The notes below the pieces were generated by a model, which saw only the letters and a list, made by a program, of their open reading frames with translations, was not told the origin of the DNA and searched no databases. From the NCBI GenBank assembly GCA_025517465.1, contig JAOPKE010000004.1, positions 386,165 through 450,164 of the forward strand: 64,000 nt of DNA, written 5' to 3'. The stretch comes from Halobacteria archaeon HArc-gm2 (lineage in GTDB: Archaea > Halobacteriota > Halobacteria > Halobacteriales > Haloarculaceae). How positions within the stretch are numbered: the stretch's first letter is position 1; each line of letters begins with the position of its first letter. Both the position numbers and the translations under genes were made by a program. Shown in pieces: positions 16,605 to 25,086 of the stretch.

Positions 16605-17002
16605 TCTAGTCGCTCGACGGCCGCTGCGAGGTCACCGTCTGCGTTTTCGAGCGCCTCGCGCGCCTCGTCTTCGCCCACGTCGGCCCGCATCGCGACGAGT
16701 TCGACGTCGTCGTCCGGAATCCCGCTGTCGCCACCGGCGTCCGCACTCCCGTCGCCGCCCGACGCTGATTCGCCGCCCGAATCGGCGCCGCGCTCGCGGC
16801 TCTCCGGGTCGCCGACGACCTGGTAGGTCTTCTGGCCCTGGGCCTCCATGAGCTGGACCTCCGCGTCGGTGAAGTACAGCTCCTCGTCGGGGGTCCGGAT
16901 GATCACTTCCTCGGCGTCGATATCCTCCATATCGATGCCCATCTGTTCCATCATCTGCTTCATCTTGCGCGGATTGAGTCCGCCGCCGCCTCCTCCAAAC
17001 AT
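16601..17002 (-). CDS. nac: nascent polypeptide-associated complex protein
   Basis: This 133-residue protein is archaeal alpha-NAC, a ribosome-bound chaperone homodimer. It starts with the typical Gly-rich [22 protein letters not shown], then the NAC beta domain (residues ~28-65, [12 protein letters not shown]...KTYQVVG), a Gly/Ser/Asp linker, and a C-terminal UBA domain (~92-133, [20 protein letters not shown]). It overlaps trmI by 4 bp and is downstream of the PUA gene, separated by a family 2 element. Confidence 0.95.
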   Translation of the reverse strand: MFGGGGGGLNPRKMKQMMEQMGIDMEDIDAEEVIIRTPDEELYFTDAEVQLMEAQGQKTYQVVGDPESRERGADSGGESASGGDGSADAGGDSGIPDDDVELVAMRADVGEDEAREALENADGDLAAAVERLE

Positions 17003-17040
17003 AGGGCAACCTGGGCCTTCCGTCCCAAAAAGCTCTCCCA

Positions 17041-17182
17041 TTCCACCTTTTTCTTCGTCGGGTCGCCTTCGGCGACCACTCCTCGAAAAACGTGGTCCAC
17101 GCGAGCGGAGCGAGTGTGGGCTCGGGAGAGCTTGCTCTCCCGGTGGCGAAAAAGGCCAGAAGCGGCGCGCTGCGCCGCTTCC
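17041..17182. repeat. Structured intergenic element, family 2, copy 2
   Basis: Located between the PUA and NAC genes. CCAC (17043-17046) pairs with GTGG (17092-17095). Inside is GGTCGCC/GGCGACC (17061-17077); after it come GGGAGAGC/GCTCTCCC (17124-17141), the block GGCGAAAAAGGCC, and GAAGCGGCG/CGCCGCTTC (17159-17167 with 17173-17181). The blocks TTCTTCGTCGGG and CTCCTCGAAAAACGT match copies 1 and 3 with small changes. Confidence 0.6.
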
Positions 17183-17301
17183 GGGACGAGAACGAACGTC
17201 CTCCAGACCGAAACGCCAGGGTGGCACGGTCGATGGCGATGTGGGAATCGGACACCACTCAGACGCCGCCAGACGGAACTGACCGACGGATTGGTCTCCA
17301 G

Positions 17302-17778
17302 TTACTCGTCGCTTTCGCCGATTGAGTCCCGCACCTTCACGGCCATCCCGGTGTCGAACGATCGCATGCCCTCGCCGGACAGTTCCGTGCGTCCGACCGC
17401 GATGAGGCGACCGTCCTCGTGGACGACGAGCACCTCGTCGCCCGGCCGAATCTCGTCGTCGGCCTCGTCGACGAACTTCGCGAACACGTTGCGCCCGTCG
17501 CGGACGAAGGGTTCACTCTCGTCGCCGACCACCACGCGGTTGCGCGGTGCCTCGAAGGCCCCGTGGAGCCGCCGTCCGCCGGAGATCCCGAGCGTGAAGC
17601 GGCCGTCGTTGCCGTAGCTGACCAGGCGGCCCTCGGTCGCCGTGACCTGCCGCGGTCGGCCTGAACTGGTCCGGGTCACGGTCAGCGATTCGAGGTCGTG
17701 AAACAGCGCCGCGCCGCCGCCGCGGCCGAACTGGTAGTCGGCGGCGCGGCGCAACAGCGTGGCCTCGGCGTCGGTCAT
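17302..17778 (-). CDS. PUA-domain RNA-binding protein
   Basis: This 158-residue protein has an N-terminal ~75-residue domain ([18 protein letters not shown]), typical of archaeal PUA proteins related to the TGT C-terminal domain, and a PUA domain (residues ~78-158) with [13 protein letters not shown] and [18 protein letters not shown]. It probably binds tRNA or rRNA. It heads the PUA-NAC-trmI set, a translation-linked group. The ATG at 17776-17778 was chosen over an extension to 17817. Confidence 0.88.
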   Translation of the reverse strand: MTDAEATLLRRAADYQFGRGGGAALFHDLESLTVTRTSSGRPRQVTATEGRLVSYGNDGRFTLGISGGRRLHGAFEAPRNRVVVGDESEPFVRDGRNVFAKFVDEADDEIRPGDEVLVVHEDGRLIAVGRTELSGEGMRSFDTGMAVKVRDSIGESDE

Positions 17779-17893
17779 CACCTGAAGCAGACGACCTGGC
17801 ACCAAAAGCGTCACCAACCGCGGACGGACTCGCCTGAACGTCTAGATCGAAAACAATAACGATCGATCGAGTTTCTCTCCGTCGGTTTTGGGG

Positions 17894-17902
17894 AAATTTA
17901 TA
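17894..17902 (+). promoter_or_regulatory. TATA box of the small membrane protein gene at 17930
   Basis: AAATTTATA lies 28-36 bp before the ATG at 17930. Confidence 0.6.
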
Positions 17903-17929
17903 CCGGATGACCGATAATCTCCGTCCGAC

Positions 17930-18112
17930 ATGGCAACGGATACGCGAAAAGTCGCAGTCGGCGTCCTCCTGCTCGTCGCGAGTACGGTCATCATTCTCGG
18001 CACCGGTCAGCTCGGGAGCGGGCTGCCCCCGATCCTCGGATCGCTCGCCGCGCTCGGACTCGCGGCCGGCGCGCTGCTCGTCGGGACGTCCGAAGACGCC
18101 CGTCCGGTCTAA
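17930..18112 (+). CDS. two-helix small membrane protein
   Basis: This frame encodes 60 residues with two hydrophobic helices (~8-24 and 33-51) joined by a Gly-rich turn (TGQLGSGLPP). A good TATA box at leaderless spacing supports expression. No family is recognised. Confidence 0.65.
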   Translation: MATDTRKVAVGVLLLVASTVIILGTGQLGSGLPPILGSLAALGLAAGALLVGTSEDARPV

Positions 18113-18148
18113 ACTGTCACTTCTTTCGGCACGCCGCTTCGCCAGTGC

Positions 18149-18646
18149 CTACAGCAGGTACGTATCTTGGTTCTCGCTCAGGTTCTCGAAGCTGTCGGCC
18201 GCTTCGACGAGTTCCTCGGAGGTGGATTCGGCGAAGCTCATCGCCTCGACGCGACAGCCCTCGTGGCGCAGGTAGCGACACAGACGGGCGAAGTCGCCGT
18301 CGCCCGTACAGAGGACGATGGTGTCGACGTGGGGCGCCAGCGAGACGGCGTCGAGGCTCATCCCGACGTCCCAGTCGGCCTTCTTCGAGCCGTCCTCGAA
18401 CGTCTTGATGTCCTTGACGCGCGTCTCGAAGCCGATGTCGACGAGTGCCTCGAAGAAACTCTCCTCCTCGGGCGAGTTCGCCCGAATGACGTAGGCGATG
18501 GCGCGCGTGAGCTCCCGGCCGTCGAGGGCACCTTCGAGAAGCGAGCTGTAGTCGATATTGCGAGAGTAGAGACTCCGTGCCGTGTGATAGAGGTTCTGCG
18601 CGTCCGCGAGGACGCCCACCCGTTGGGTCGGGTGCGTAACAGGCAT
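18149..18646 (-). CDS. NYN-domain (LabA/DUF88-like) protein
   Basis: This 165-residue protein has the NYN nuclease-like fold of the PIN superfamily. The acidic residues are visible: Asp in VGVLADAQNLYH (residue ~15), Asp in KADWDVGMSLDA (~90-95), and the Asp pair in VLCTGDGDFARL (~113-117). The archaeal group is often named TIGR00288. It may cleave or bind RNA; no substrate is known. It is convergent with the small membrane gene and upstream of a 416-bp non-coding gap. Confidence 0.88.
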   Translation of the reverse strand: MPVTHPTQRVGVLADAQNLYHTARSLYSRNIDYSSLLEGALDGRELTRAIAYVIRANSPEEESFFEALVDIGFETRVKDIKTFEDGSKKADWDVGMSLDAVSLAPHVDTIVLCTGDGDFARLCRYLRHEGCRVEAMSFAESTSEELVEAADSFENLSENQDTYLL

Positions 18647-19062
18647 GCACGTTCGTGTGACCCCTGCCCGGTTAATTTTTCGGGCTCGAAGGGGCCGGAG
18701 GGGCCGGAACTGTCAGCACGGTGGCGTCAGCGCGCCTGCCTCGGTGTGGGGATCCGATGCGGCAGACGCGAGTGAGCGCCCAGCGTCGGAACGCAAGCTC
18801 TAAGACGCTCCACGTGTCCATTTCATCCAATGTCACGGACCGCACCGACCCGTCGCTGGAGTTCGACGAGCGGTGCGTCCGTACCGGCCACCAAGGCCAA
18901 GCCGAAACAGCTATTCTGAGCGGCTCGCGGCGGGCGTAGCGACCCCGTCCCGGGCCCGGAATCCTGTCGTTCGAAGCCGCAGAGTCGTCCACCCGGCGAC
19001 CGAACGGCAGTCATTTTTGCATCGCGCGCAGACTCACTCACAACAGACCAGCGACCACTCAC
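18647..19062. other. non-coding gap before dapA
   Basis: I see no convincing gene in this stretch. A 29-residue frame from 18831 and a 106-residue antisense frame (18672-18992) lack coding character. The last ~55 bp must hold the dapA promoter; TCATTTTTGCATCGC near 19010 is the most AT-rich part. Confidence 0.5.
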
Positions 19063-19989
19063 ATGACAGACATCGACCTCACCGGCGTGTTCCCCGCGAT
19101 GTGCACGCCGTTCCACGACGACGCGGACCGCAGTATCGACTTCGAAACCCTCCGGGACGACGCCCAGCGCCTCGAGGCGGCGGGCGTCGACGGCCTCGTC
19201 CCCGTCGGCTCCACCGGCGAGTCGGCGACGCTCACCCACGACGAACACGTCGAGGTCGTCGAGGCCGTCGTCGATTCGGTCGACGACGTGCCCGTCATCG
19301 CCGGAACCGGCTCGAACAACACCCGCGAAGCGCTCTCGCTCTCCCAGCGCGCCGCCGACGCCGGCGCCGACGCCCTGCTCCTCATCTCGCCGTACTACAA
19401 CAGGCCCGAACAGCGGGGCCTGGTCGACCACTTCGAAACCATCGCCGACGAGGTGGACTGTCCCCAGATCGTCTACAACGTCCCCTCGCGCACGGGCCAG
19501 AACATCGAGCCCGACACGGCCGTCGAACTCGCTTCTCATCCCAATATCCTGGGCTACAAGGCCGCCAGCGGCGACATGAACCAGATCTCGGAGATCATCG
19601 AGCGCACGCGCGAGGAGGACTTCTCGGTGCTGTCCGGCGACGACGGGATGACCCTCCCGATGCTCTCGGTGGGCGCCCACGGCTGTATCAGCGTCGCCGC
19701 CAACGTCGAACCCGAGCGAACGTGCGCGATGGTCGGCGCCGCGGTCGCCGGCGACTACGAACGTGCCCGAAATCTGCACCACGAACTCGGTCCGCTGTTC
19801 CGCGGCCTCTTCGTCGAGACCAACCCCATCCCGGTCAAGGAGGCGATGCGGATCCGCGGCTACGGCCCCGCTCGCGTCCGACAGCCCCTCTCCCGCCTGA
19901 GCGAGGAGTACGTCGACGACCTCGAATCGATCCTCGCCGAACTGGAGAACCCGGACGGTGAGGACGCATTCGCGGAGGTCGAGCGATGA
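19063..19989 (+). CDS. dapA: 4-hydroxy-tetrahydrodipicolinate synthase
   Basis: This 308-residue protein condenses pyruvate with aspartate semialdehyde, the first step of the DAP route to lysine. The TIM-barrel signatures are present: GSTGES (residues ~45-50), the catalytic Tyr in VYNVPSRTGQN (~142), and the Schiff-base Lys in LGYKAASGDM (~166). It overlaps dapB by 4 bp (ATGA). It heads the dapA-dapB-dapD operon. Confidence 0.96.
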   Translation: MTDIDLTGVFPAMCTPFHDDADRSIDFETLRDDAQRLEAAGVDGLVPVGSTGESATLTHDEHVEVVEAVVDSVDDVPVIAGTGSNNTREALSLSQRAADAGADALLLISPYYNRPEQRGLVDHFETIADEVDCPQIVYNVPSRTGQNIEPDTAVELASHPNILGYKAASGDMNQISEIIERTREEDFSVLSGDDGMTLPMLSVGAHGCISVAANVEPERTCAMVGAAVAGDYERARNLHHELGPLFRGLFVETNPIPVKEAMRIRGYGPARVRQPLSRLSEEYVDDLESILAELENPDGEDAFAEVER

Positions 19990-20747
19990 CGCGCGTCGCG
20001 GTCAACGGCGCGGCCGGTCGCATGGGCCGGGCCGTCATCGAGGCCGCGAGCGAGCGTGACGACCTCGACGTCGTCGTCGGCTTCCACGTTGACGACGTCG
20101 ACGACGTCCAGGGCGTTCCCATCTTTCACGCCGACGCGGTGGCCGAAGGGCTCGCCGAGCACGAACCGGCGGTCGTCATCGACTTCACCGTCCCGGAGTC
20201 GACGCTCGCGCTCGCGGACGCCTGCGTCGACGCCGGCGTCGGCATGGTCGTCGGCACGACGGGGTTCGACTCCGGCGGGATGGCCTCCCTCCGGTCGGCG
20301 AGCCAGGACGTCCCGGTGCTGAAGGCGACCAACTTCTCCCGCGGCATCCAGGTTCTGCAACGGACTATCAGTGAGGCCGTCGCCGCGCTGCCCGACTACG
20401 ACCTGGAGCTGATGGAGACCCACCACAACGACAAGATCGACGCGCCGTCGGGCACGGCCAACACCATCCTGGAGACCATCCAGGAGGAACGCGACGTCGA
20501 GCCCGTCTACGGCCGCGAGGGCCACGCCCCGCGCCAGGAGGACGAGATCGGCGTGTTCGCGCGGCGTGCGGGGGACGTCCGCGGTGAGCACGAACTCGTC
20601 CTCGCCGGCAACGACGAGGTCGTCTCGCTGTCCCACCGCGCGGAGGACCGGGGCGTCTTCGCCGCCGGCGCGCTGGACGCCGCGGCGTGGCTCGCCGGGA
20701 AGGATCCGGAATGGTATTCATTCGGGGAAGTCATCGACGACACATGA
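19986..20747 (+). CDS. dapB: 4-hydroxy-tetrahydrodipicolinate reductase
   Basis: This 253-residue protein carries out the second DAP step using NAD(P)H. It has the N-terminal Rossmann motif VNGAAGRMGRAVI (residues ~4-16), TTGFDSGG in the middle, and the signature METHHNDKIDAPSGTA (~142-157) with the catalytic His and Lys. It overlaps dapA and dapD by 4 bp each, so all three are translationally coupled. Confidence 0.96.
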   Translation: MTRVAVNGAAGRMGRAVIEAASERDDLDVVVGFHVDDVDDVQGVPIFHADAVAEGLAEHEPAVVIDFTVPESTLALADACVDAGVGMVVGTTGFDSGGMASLRSASQDVPVLKATNFSRGIQVLQRTISEAVAALPDYDLELMETHHNDKIDAPSGTANTILETIQEERDVEPVYGREGHAPRQEDEIGVFARRAGDVRGEHELVLAGNDEVVSLSHRAEDRGVFAAGALDAAAWLAGKDPEWYSFGEVIDDT

Positions 20748-21574
20748 GCCTGCAATCTGACGTCGAAGACCTCTGGCGGCGCAAACAGGACGGCCTGACC
20801 GCTGCGGACGCGACCGACGACCACCTCGGGACGCTGGACGAGTTCCTCGCTGCTCTCGAAGCGGGCGAGGTCCGCGCCGCGGAGAAGGGTAGTGAGGGAT
20901 GGGAGGCCAACGAGTGGGTCAAGCAGGGCATCCTGCTCAACTTCGGCCTCCGGGAGACCGAGGCCCGGACCTACGGCGGCGTCACCTACCACGATGTCCT
21001 CCCGCTTCGCGAGACGGCAGACCTGAACGAACGCGGGACGCGCAACACGCCGGACGGCACCGTCATCCGCCGCGGCGCCTACGTGGGTAGTGACGCGATT
21101 CTCATGTCCCCAGCGTTCGTCAACATCGGTGCCCACGTCGGCGACGGCACGCTCGTCGATTCCTGCGATACGGTGGGTTCCTGCGCCCAGATCGGCGACG
21201 GCGTCAAACTCGGCGCCAACACCCTCATCGGCGGCGTACTCGAACCGGTCGAGGATGCCCCGGTCATCGTCGAGGACGGCGTCTCCCTCGGCGCCGGTTG
21301 CCGCGTCACCTCCGGCTTCGTCGTCGGCGAGAACTCCGTCGTCGGCGAAAACACCCTTCTGACGCCTCGCATCCCCATCTACGACCTCGTCGAGGAGGAA
21401 GTGATCTACGGCGAACTGCCGCCGGAGCGCCGCGCGTTCACCCGCTTCGTCGAGTCCAGCGTCTCGGACCACGAGCTGTTCGACGGCGGCGCGTACAAGC
21501 CTGCCGTCGTCGCGACGGACGTGGAGGAGCAGACGCTGGAAGCGACCGAGCGCGAGGACGCGCTCCGGGAGTAG
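20744..21574 (+). CDS. dapD: 2,3,4,5-tetrahydropyridine-2,6-dicarboxylate N-succinyltransferase
   Basis: This 276-residue protein adds succinyl to tetrahydrodipicolinate, showing that this organism uses the succinylase branch. Residues ~85-220 form a left-handed beta helix of hexapeptide repeats (GAYVGSDAILMSPAFVNIGA, VDSCDTVGSCAQIGDGVKLG). The start at 20744 overlaps the dapB stop (ATGA); a longer frame from 20687 lies inside dapB. Confidence 0.95.
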   Translation: MSLQSDVEDLWRRKQDGLTAADATDDHLGTLDEFLAALEAGEVRAAEKGSEGWEANEWVKQGILLNFGLRETEARTYGGVTYHDVLPLRETADLNERGTRNTPDGTVIRRGAYVGSDAILMSPAFVNIGAHVGDGTLVDSCDTVGSCAQIGDGVKLGANTLIGGVLEPVEDAPVIVEDGVSLGAGCRVTSGFVVGENSVVGENTLLTPRIPIYDLVEEEVIYGELPPERRAFTRFVESSVSDHELFDGGAYKPAVVATDVEEQTLEATEREDALRE

Positions 21575-21583
21575 TCCCTTCAA

Positions 21584-22375
21584 TTGACCGTCGTTCTCTG
21601 CGGCGTCGGCGCCGACACCGGCAACGTGAGACCCGTCCCACGCGTCGACGGTGACGGGCGGTTCGAGTACGTCCCGATTCCGGAGAAAGGTCCGACGACG
21701 GAGACGGCGACCTACAGTACTCTGGATAGTCGGCAGGGCGACGGTCCGCTCGCTGAGGCGCTCGACGGAATCCGACCGGGGAGCGACGGCGACTGGATGA
21801 CCGATCCGGACGCCATCGCGAGCCAGCCCGTCCACCGCGACCCGAACCTCGACGCCCTGACCTACGGCGAGCACCGCCCACCCTACGTCGCCGCGCTCCG
21901 CGAACTGGACCCGAGCGACGTCGTCGCGTTCTACGGTGGTTTTCCTGGTCCGGACTCCGAGTACAAGCACCGCTACCTGTTCGGCTTCTTCACCGTCGCG
22001 GAGCGACCCGTGGTGCTGGAACCTGATGACGATATCGGCGACAAACGAGCCGTCCTCGAAGAGCACCCCGAGAACGCCCACTCCAAACGTTTCGCCGCTC
22101 ACGGCGACCTGTACTACCACAACCCGGCGTTTACTGACCGTTTCGACCCTGTCGTCATCGTTCCGGGCAAGGAACCGGGTGGCCTGCTCGACCGGGCGAT
22201 TCGGCTGAGTGACAGCCGTCGCGGCCCGAACTACTACATGGCCGACGGCGTCGAATCGACGTTGCGCCCCTGCCGGAGTGGCGCCGATGGCTGCCACCTC
22301 GGCGGGTTCAAGCCCGCGATCCGGTGTGAGATCGATGCGGAGGCATTTCTGGAATTCGTCGAACGCCGTTCGTAA
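21584..22375 (+). CDS. Nmad3-like putative nucleotide-modification protein
   Basis: This 263-residue protein starts at a TTG (21584), the only start before an in-frame stop that keeps the N-terminal TVVLCGVGADTGN strand. The pattern VPIPEKGPTTETATYSTL, then HRDPNLDALTYGE, then VVAFYGGFPG and HRYLFGFFTV resembles Nmad3 (nucleotide modification associated domain 3) proteins, which accompany modified-base synthesis in phage and some cellular genomes. This is recall of a family pattern, not a search. It lies 9 bp after dapD, so it may be cotranscribed with lysine genes; the link is unexplained. Confidence 0.65.
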   Translation: MTVVLCGVGADTGNVRPVPRVDGDGRFEYVPIPEKGPTTETATYSTLDSRQGDGPLAEALDGIRPGSDGDWMTDPDAIASQPVHRDPNLDALTYGEHRPPYVAALRELDPSDVVAFYGGFPGPDSEYKHRYLFGFFTVAERPVVLEPDDDIGDKRAVLEEHPENAHSKRFAAHGDLYYHNPAFTDRFDPVVIVPGKEPGGLLDRAIRLSDSRRGPNYYMADGVESTLRPCRSGADGCHLGGFKPAIRCEIDAEAFLEFVERRS

Positions 22376-22448
22376 CGTCGCGATCAGTGGGAACTCTCTC
22401 TTGCGAGCTACCGAAACACTCCTGAACCGACAGGTAGACGAAGACCGT

Positions 22449-23525
22449 ATGGCCGACGACGGCGGACTGGACCGCGACGTCACCGACGCCGCGGTCGAGG
22501 GGATGGTCGCGACACTCCGACCGGAGTGGCGAGTCACGTCGATACGGCGCGAGGCCGAGGGGACAGACTTCGTCGCCACGCTGGACGTCGAAACCACCGA
22601 TGCAGCGACTCGAACCGTCGTCCTGAAGGCGACGACGACCAATCTGGTTCCGTCGGTTGTCGCCCGTTCAGAGCCGCGACTGCTAGACCTCGTCGACCGC
22701 GAAACGTCGGTCCCGGTTCCATCCGTCCTCGGATTCCGTGACGAACACGGGGAGTACCCGGAGCCGTTCTACCTGCTCGAACACGTCGAAGGGGAGAACT
22801 TCGAGGGGCAGTCCGACGAACTTCCGTCGGCTGTCCGCGAGCGCGTCTGCCGGGACGCGGGTCGGCACCTCGCCCAGTTGCACGAACTCGACCCGCTGGA
22901 AGCGTACGGCCGGATCGGTATCCGAAACGGCGAACTTACCGTACTCGATACCGACGAACATCGGAGTTACGACGACTTTCACGAGTCGCTGGTCGCGAGC
23001 TACGACAACACCCTCGACGACCTGCTGGATGGCGGTTACTTCCCCGACCTGGCCGACGACAGCGAACGTTTCGCCGACCTCGTCCCGGCCATCCGAGAGT
23101 ACGTTCACGAGACGGTCCCGGCTCTCCCGACGCCCGGCGACCCGCGGTACTGCCATCACGACTACCGATACGGGAACCTCCTGATCGACCCCGAGACCGG
23201 CGAGACGAGAGCGGTCCTCGACTGGGCGAACCTGACCGCGACCGATCCGGCCTACAACCTCGCGAGTGTCGAGTCCGTGCTGTTGCATCCCGATTCGGAC
23301 CGCGGAGACACGGCGTCGCTCCGAACGGTCTTTCGGGAGAGCTACGCGAGCGAGCGGTCCGACTGGTCGTTCGACGCCGAGACCCGCGAACGCATGTCGG
23401 TGTATCACCTCCTGTGTCGCCTGGACGCGATGGCCTGTCTCCCCCTGTGGTACGAGGACGCCACACCGGCGGAGCGCGACGGACGCGCCGAAGAGCACCG
23501 CGCGTTCGTTCGGGAGTACCTCTAA
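22449..23525 (+). CDS. APH-family phosphotransferase
   Basis: This 358-residue protein has the aminoglycoside/choline kinase fold. The catalytic loop is CHHDYRYGNLLID (residues ~234-246) and the metal-binding Asp lies in AVLDWANLTATDPAYN (~254-269). The N-lobe includes VVLKATTTN with a candidate ATP-contact Lys. The substrate is unknown; such proteins in archaea are rarely antibiotic kinases and may act on small alcohols or sugars. It stands between the dap genes and the family 1 element at 23602. Confidence 0.85.
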   Translation: MADDGGLDRDVTDAAVEGMVATLRPEWRVTSIRREAEGTDFVATLDVETTDAATRTVVLKATTTNLVPSVVARSEPRLLDLVDRETSVPVPSVLGFRDEHGEYPEPFYLLEHVEGENFEGQSDELPSAVRERVCRDAGRHLAQLHELDPLEAYGRIGIRNGELTVLDTDEHRSYDDFHESLVASYDNTLDDLLDGGYFPDLADDSERFADLVPAIREYVHETVPALPTPGDPRYCHHDYRYGNLLIDPETGETRAVLDWANLTATDPAYNLASVESVLLHPDSDRGDTASLRTVFRESYASERSDWSFDAETRERMSVYHLLCRLDAMACLPLWYEDATPAERDGRAEEHRAFVREYL

Positions 23526-23601
23526 ACACGGACCCGGCCTCACCTCGGATCGCTGGGAACATCACCAGCCCGTCAATATAGGCGATTACAACATCGACAC
23601 G

Positions 23602-23722
23602 GGTGGACTGAAAGGGGCGGGTCGTTCGACGAAGCACGGGGACGCAAGGACCGCAACGAGCGGAGCGAGTGAGGACCACAGCGACCCGCGCGAGTCGAAC
23701 GACCCGGGGCTTTCGAGGTGTT
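23602..23722 (+). repeat. Structured element, family 1, copy B
   Basis: It starts GGTGGACTGAAAGGGGC and ends GGGGCTTTCGAGGTGTT. A perfect 12-bp stem pairs 23619-23630 (GGGTCGTTCGAC) with 23694-23705. The interior shares ACGAAGCAC and CACAGCGACCCG with other copies. It lies between the kinase gene and lysA. Confidence 0.65.
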
Positions 23723-23817
23723 CGCGGTAGTTGCAAGCCCAAAATCACGACAAACTACTCTCACCCGGACTCCTCGAAACGGAACCCTTGTTAGCGGGCG
23801 CTGCCGTGTGTTCGCCA

Positions 23818-25086
23818 ATGAACGACGCCTCGCCGCCCATCCGCCGGCTCGCGGACTGGGACCACGACCAGTTGCTCGACCTCGCCGCGGAGTACGACAC
23901 GCCGCTGTACGTCCTCGACCCGGAGCGGGTCCAGGAGAACTACCGGCGCTTCTCGGCCGCCTTCCCCGACGCCCACGTGATGTACGCCGCGAAGGCCCAC
24001 ACCGGGCAGGCGGTGCTCTCTGCCCTCCTCGAAGCGGGGGCGGACATCGAGTGTGCCGCCGCGGGCGAACTCCAGCGGGCGATCCAGGCCGGCGCCGACC
24101 CGGACACGCTCCAGTACACGGCGGTCAACCCGCCGGACCGAGACCTGGACTACGCCGTCGACCTCGCGTCGGAACATCCGGGGCTCACCATCACCGCCGG
24201 CGCGCGGGACACCTTCGACCGCCTCGAAGCGCGGGGCTACGACGGGCGCGTCGCCATCCGGATCAACCCCGGCATCGGCACCGGGCACCACGAGAAGGTC
24301 GCCACTGGCAAGGACGCCAAGTTCGGGATTCCCTACGACGAGGTTCCCGAGGTCGCCGACGACGTCCGCGAGCGCTTCGACCTGGTCGGCATCCACGCCC
24401 ACGCCGGCAGCGGCGTGTTGCACGACGACCTGGAAGACCACTGCCGCGCCATCGCAAAGGTCGCTGACCTCGCCCGCGACGTCGGCGACGACGACCTGGA
24501 GTTCGTGGACTTCGGCGGCGGCTTCGGCGTGCCGTACCGCGAGGACGAGGAGCCCCTCGACATGGAACTCGTCGGCGAGAAGGTCCGCGACGCCGTCGGG
24601 GACCTGTCGGCCCAGATCAAACTCGAACCGGGTCGCTACGTCGTCGCCGACGCCGAACTCATCCTGACGACCGTCAACACCGTCAAGGAGACGCCCGCGG
24701 CCACCGTCGTCGGCGTCGACGCCTCGCTCGCGACGATGATCCGGCCGGCGATGTTCGACTCCTACCATCCGATCCGGAACGTCAGCGCGCCGGAACGCGA
24801 GGACCACCCCGTCGCCATCGGCGGGCCCTGCTGTACCAGCGCCGACGTGTTCGCGACGGACCGACCGGTCGCCCGCCCCGAGCGCGAGGACGTCCTCGCC
24901 ATCGGCAACTGCGGCGCGTACGGGTACGAACTCGCCAACCAGTTCCACTCCCAGCCCCGGCCAGCGGAGGTCGCCATCGAGGGGGACGACGTGCGCGTGG
25001 TCCGTCGCCGGGAGACGATGGCCGACGTGACCAGAGTGGAAGACGAGGCGGAAATCGGGTCGGCCAGCCCAGAGTCCGACCGATGA
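23818..25086 (+). CDS. lysA: diaminopimelate decarboxylase
   Basis: This 422-residue PLP enzyme converts meso-DAP to lysine. The PLP Lys is in VMYAAKAHTGQ (residue ~58). The HAHAGSG and DFGGGFGVPY motifs (phosphate binding), the EPGRYVVADA motif, and the late GGPCCTSADVF (catalytic Cys) and GNCGAYGYE are all present. The ATG at 23818 was chosen; the frame extends to 23731 through a repeat-like region. It overlaps dapE by 4 bp. Confidence 0.95.
   Translation: MNDASPPIRRLADWDHDQLLDLAAEYDTPLYVLDPERVQENYRRFSAAFPDAHVMYAAKAHTGQAVLSALLEAGADIECAAAGELQRAIQAGADPDTLQYTAVNPPDRDLDYAVDLASEHPGLTITAGARDTFDRLEARGYDGRVAIRINPGIGTGHHEKVATGKDAKFGIPYDEVPEVADDVRERFDLVGIHAHAGSGVLHDDLEDHCRAIAKVADLARDVGDDDLEFVDFGGGFGVPYREDEEPLDMELVGEKVRDAVGDLSAQIKLEPGRYVVADAELILTTVNTVKETPAATVVGVDASLATMIRPAMFDSYHPIRNVSAPEREDHPVAIGGPCCTSADVFATDRPVARPEREDVLAIGNCGAYGYELANQFHSQPRPAEVAIEGDDVRVVRRRETMADVTRVEDEAEIGSASPESDR

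Noticed and set aside
18831-18920. 29-residue plus-strand frame
   Set aside because: Too short with no conserved feature; no promoter seen.
18672-18992. 106-residue minus-strand frame in the gap before dapA
   Set aside because: No start context, odd composition (Arg/Ser/Trp-rich) and no resemblance to a family.
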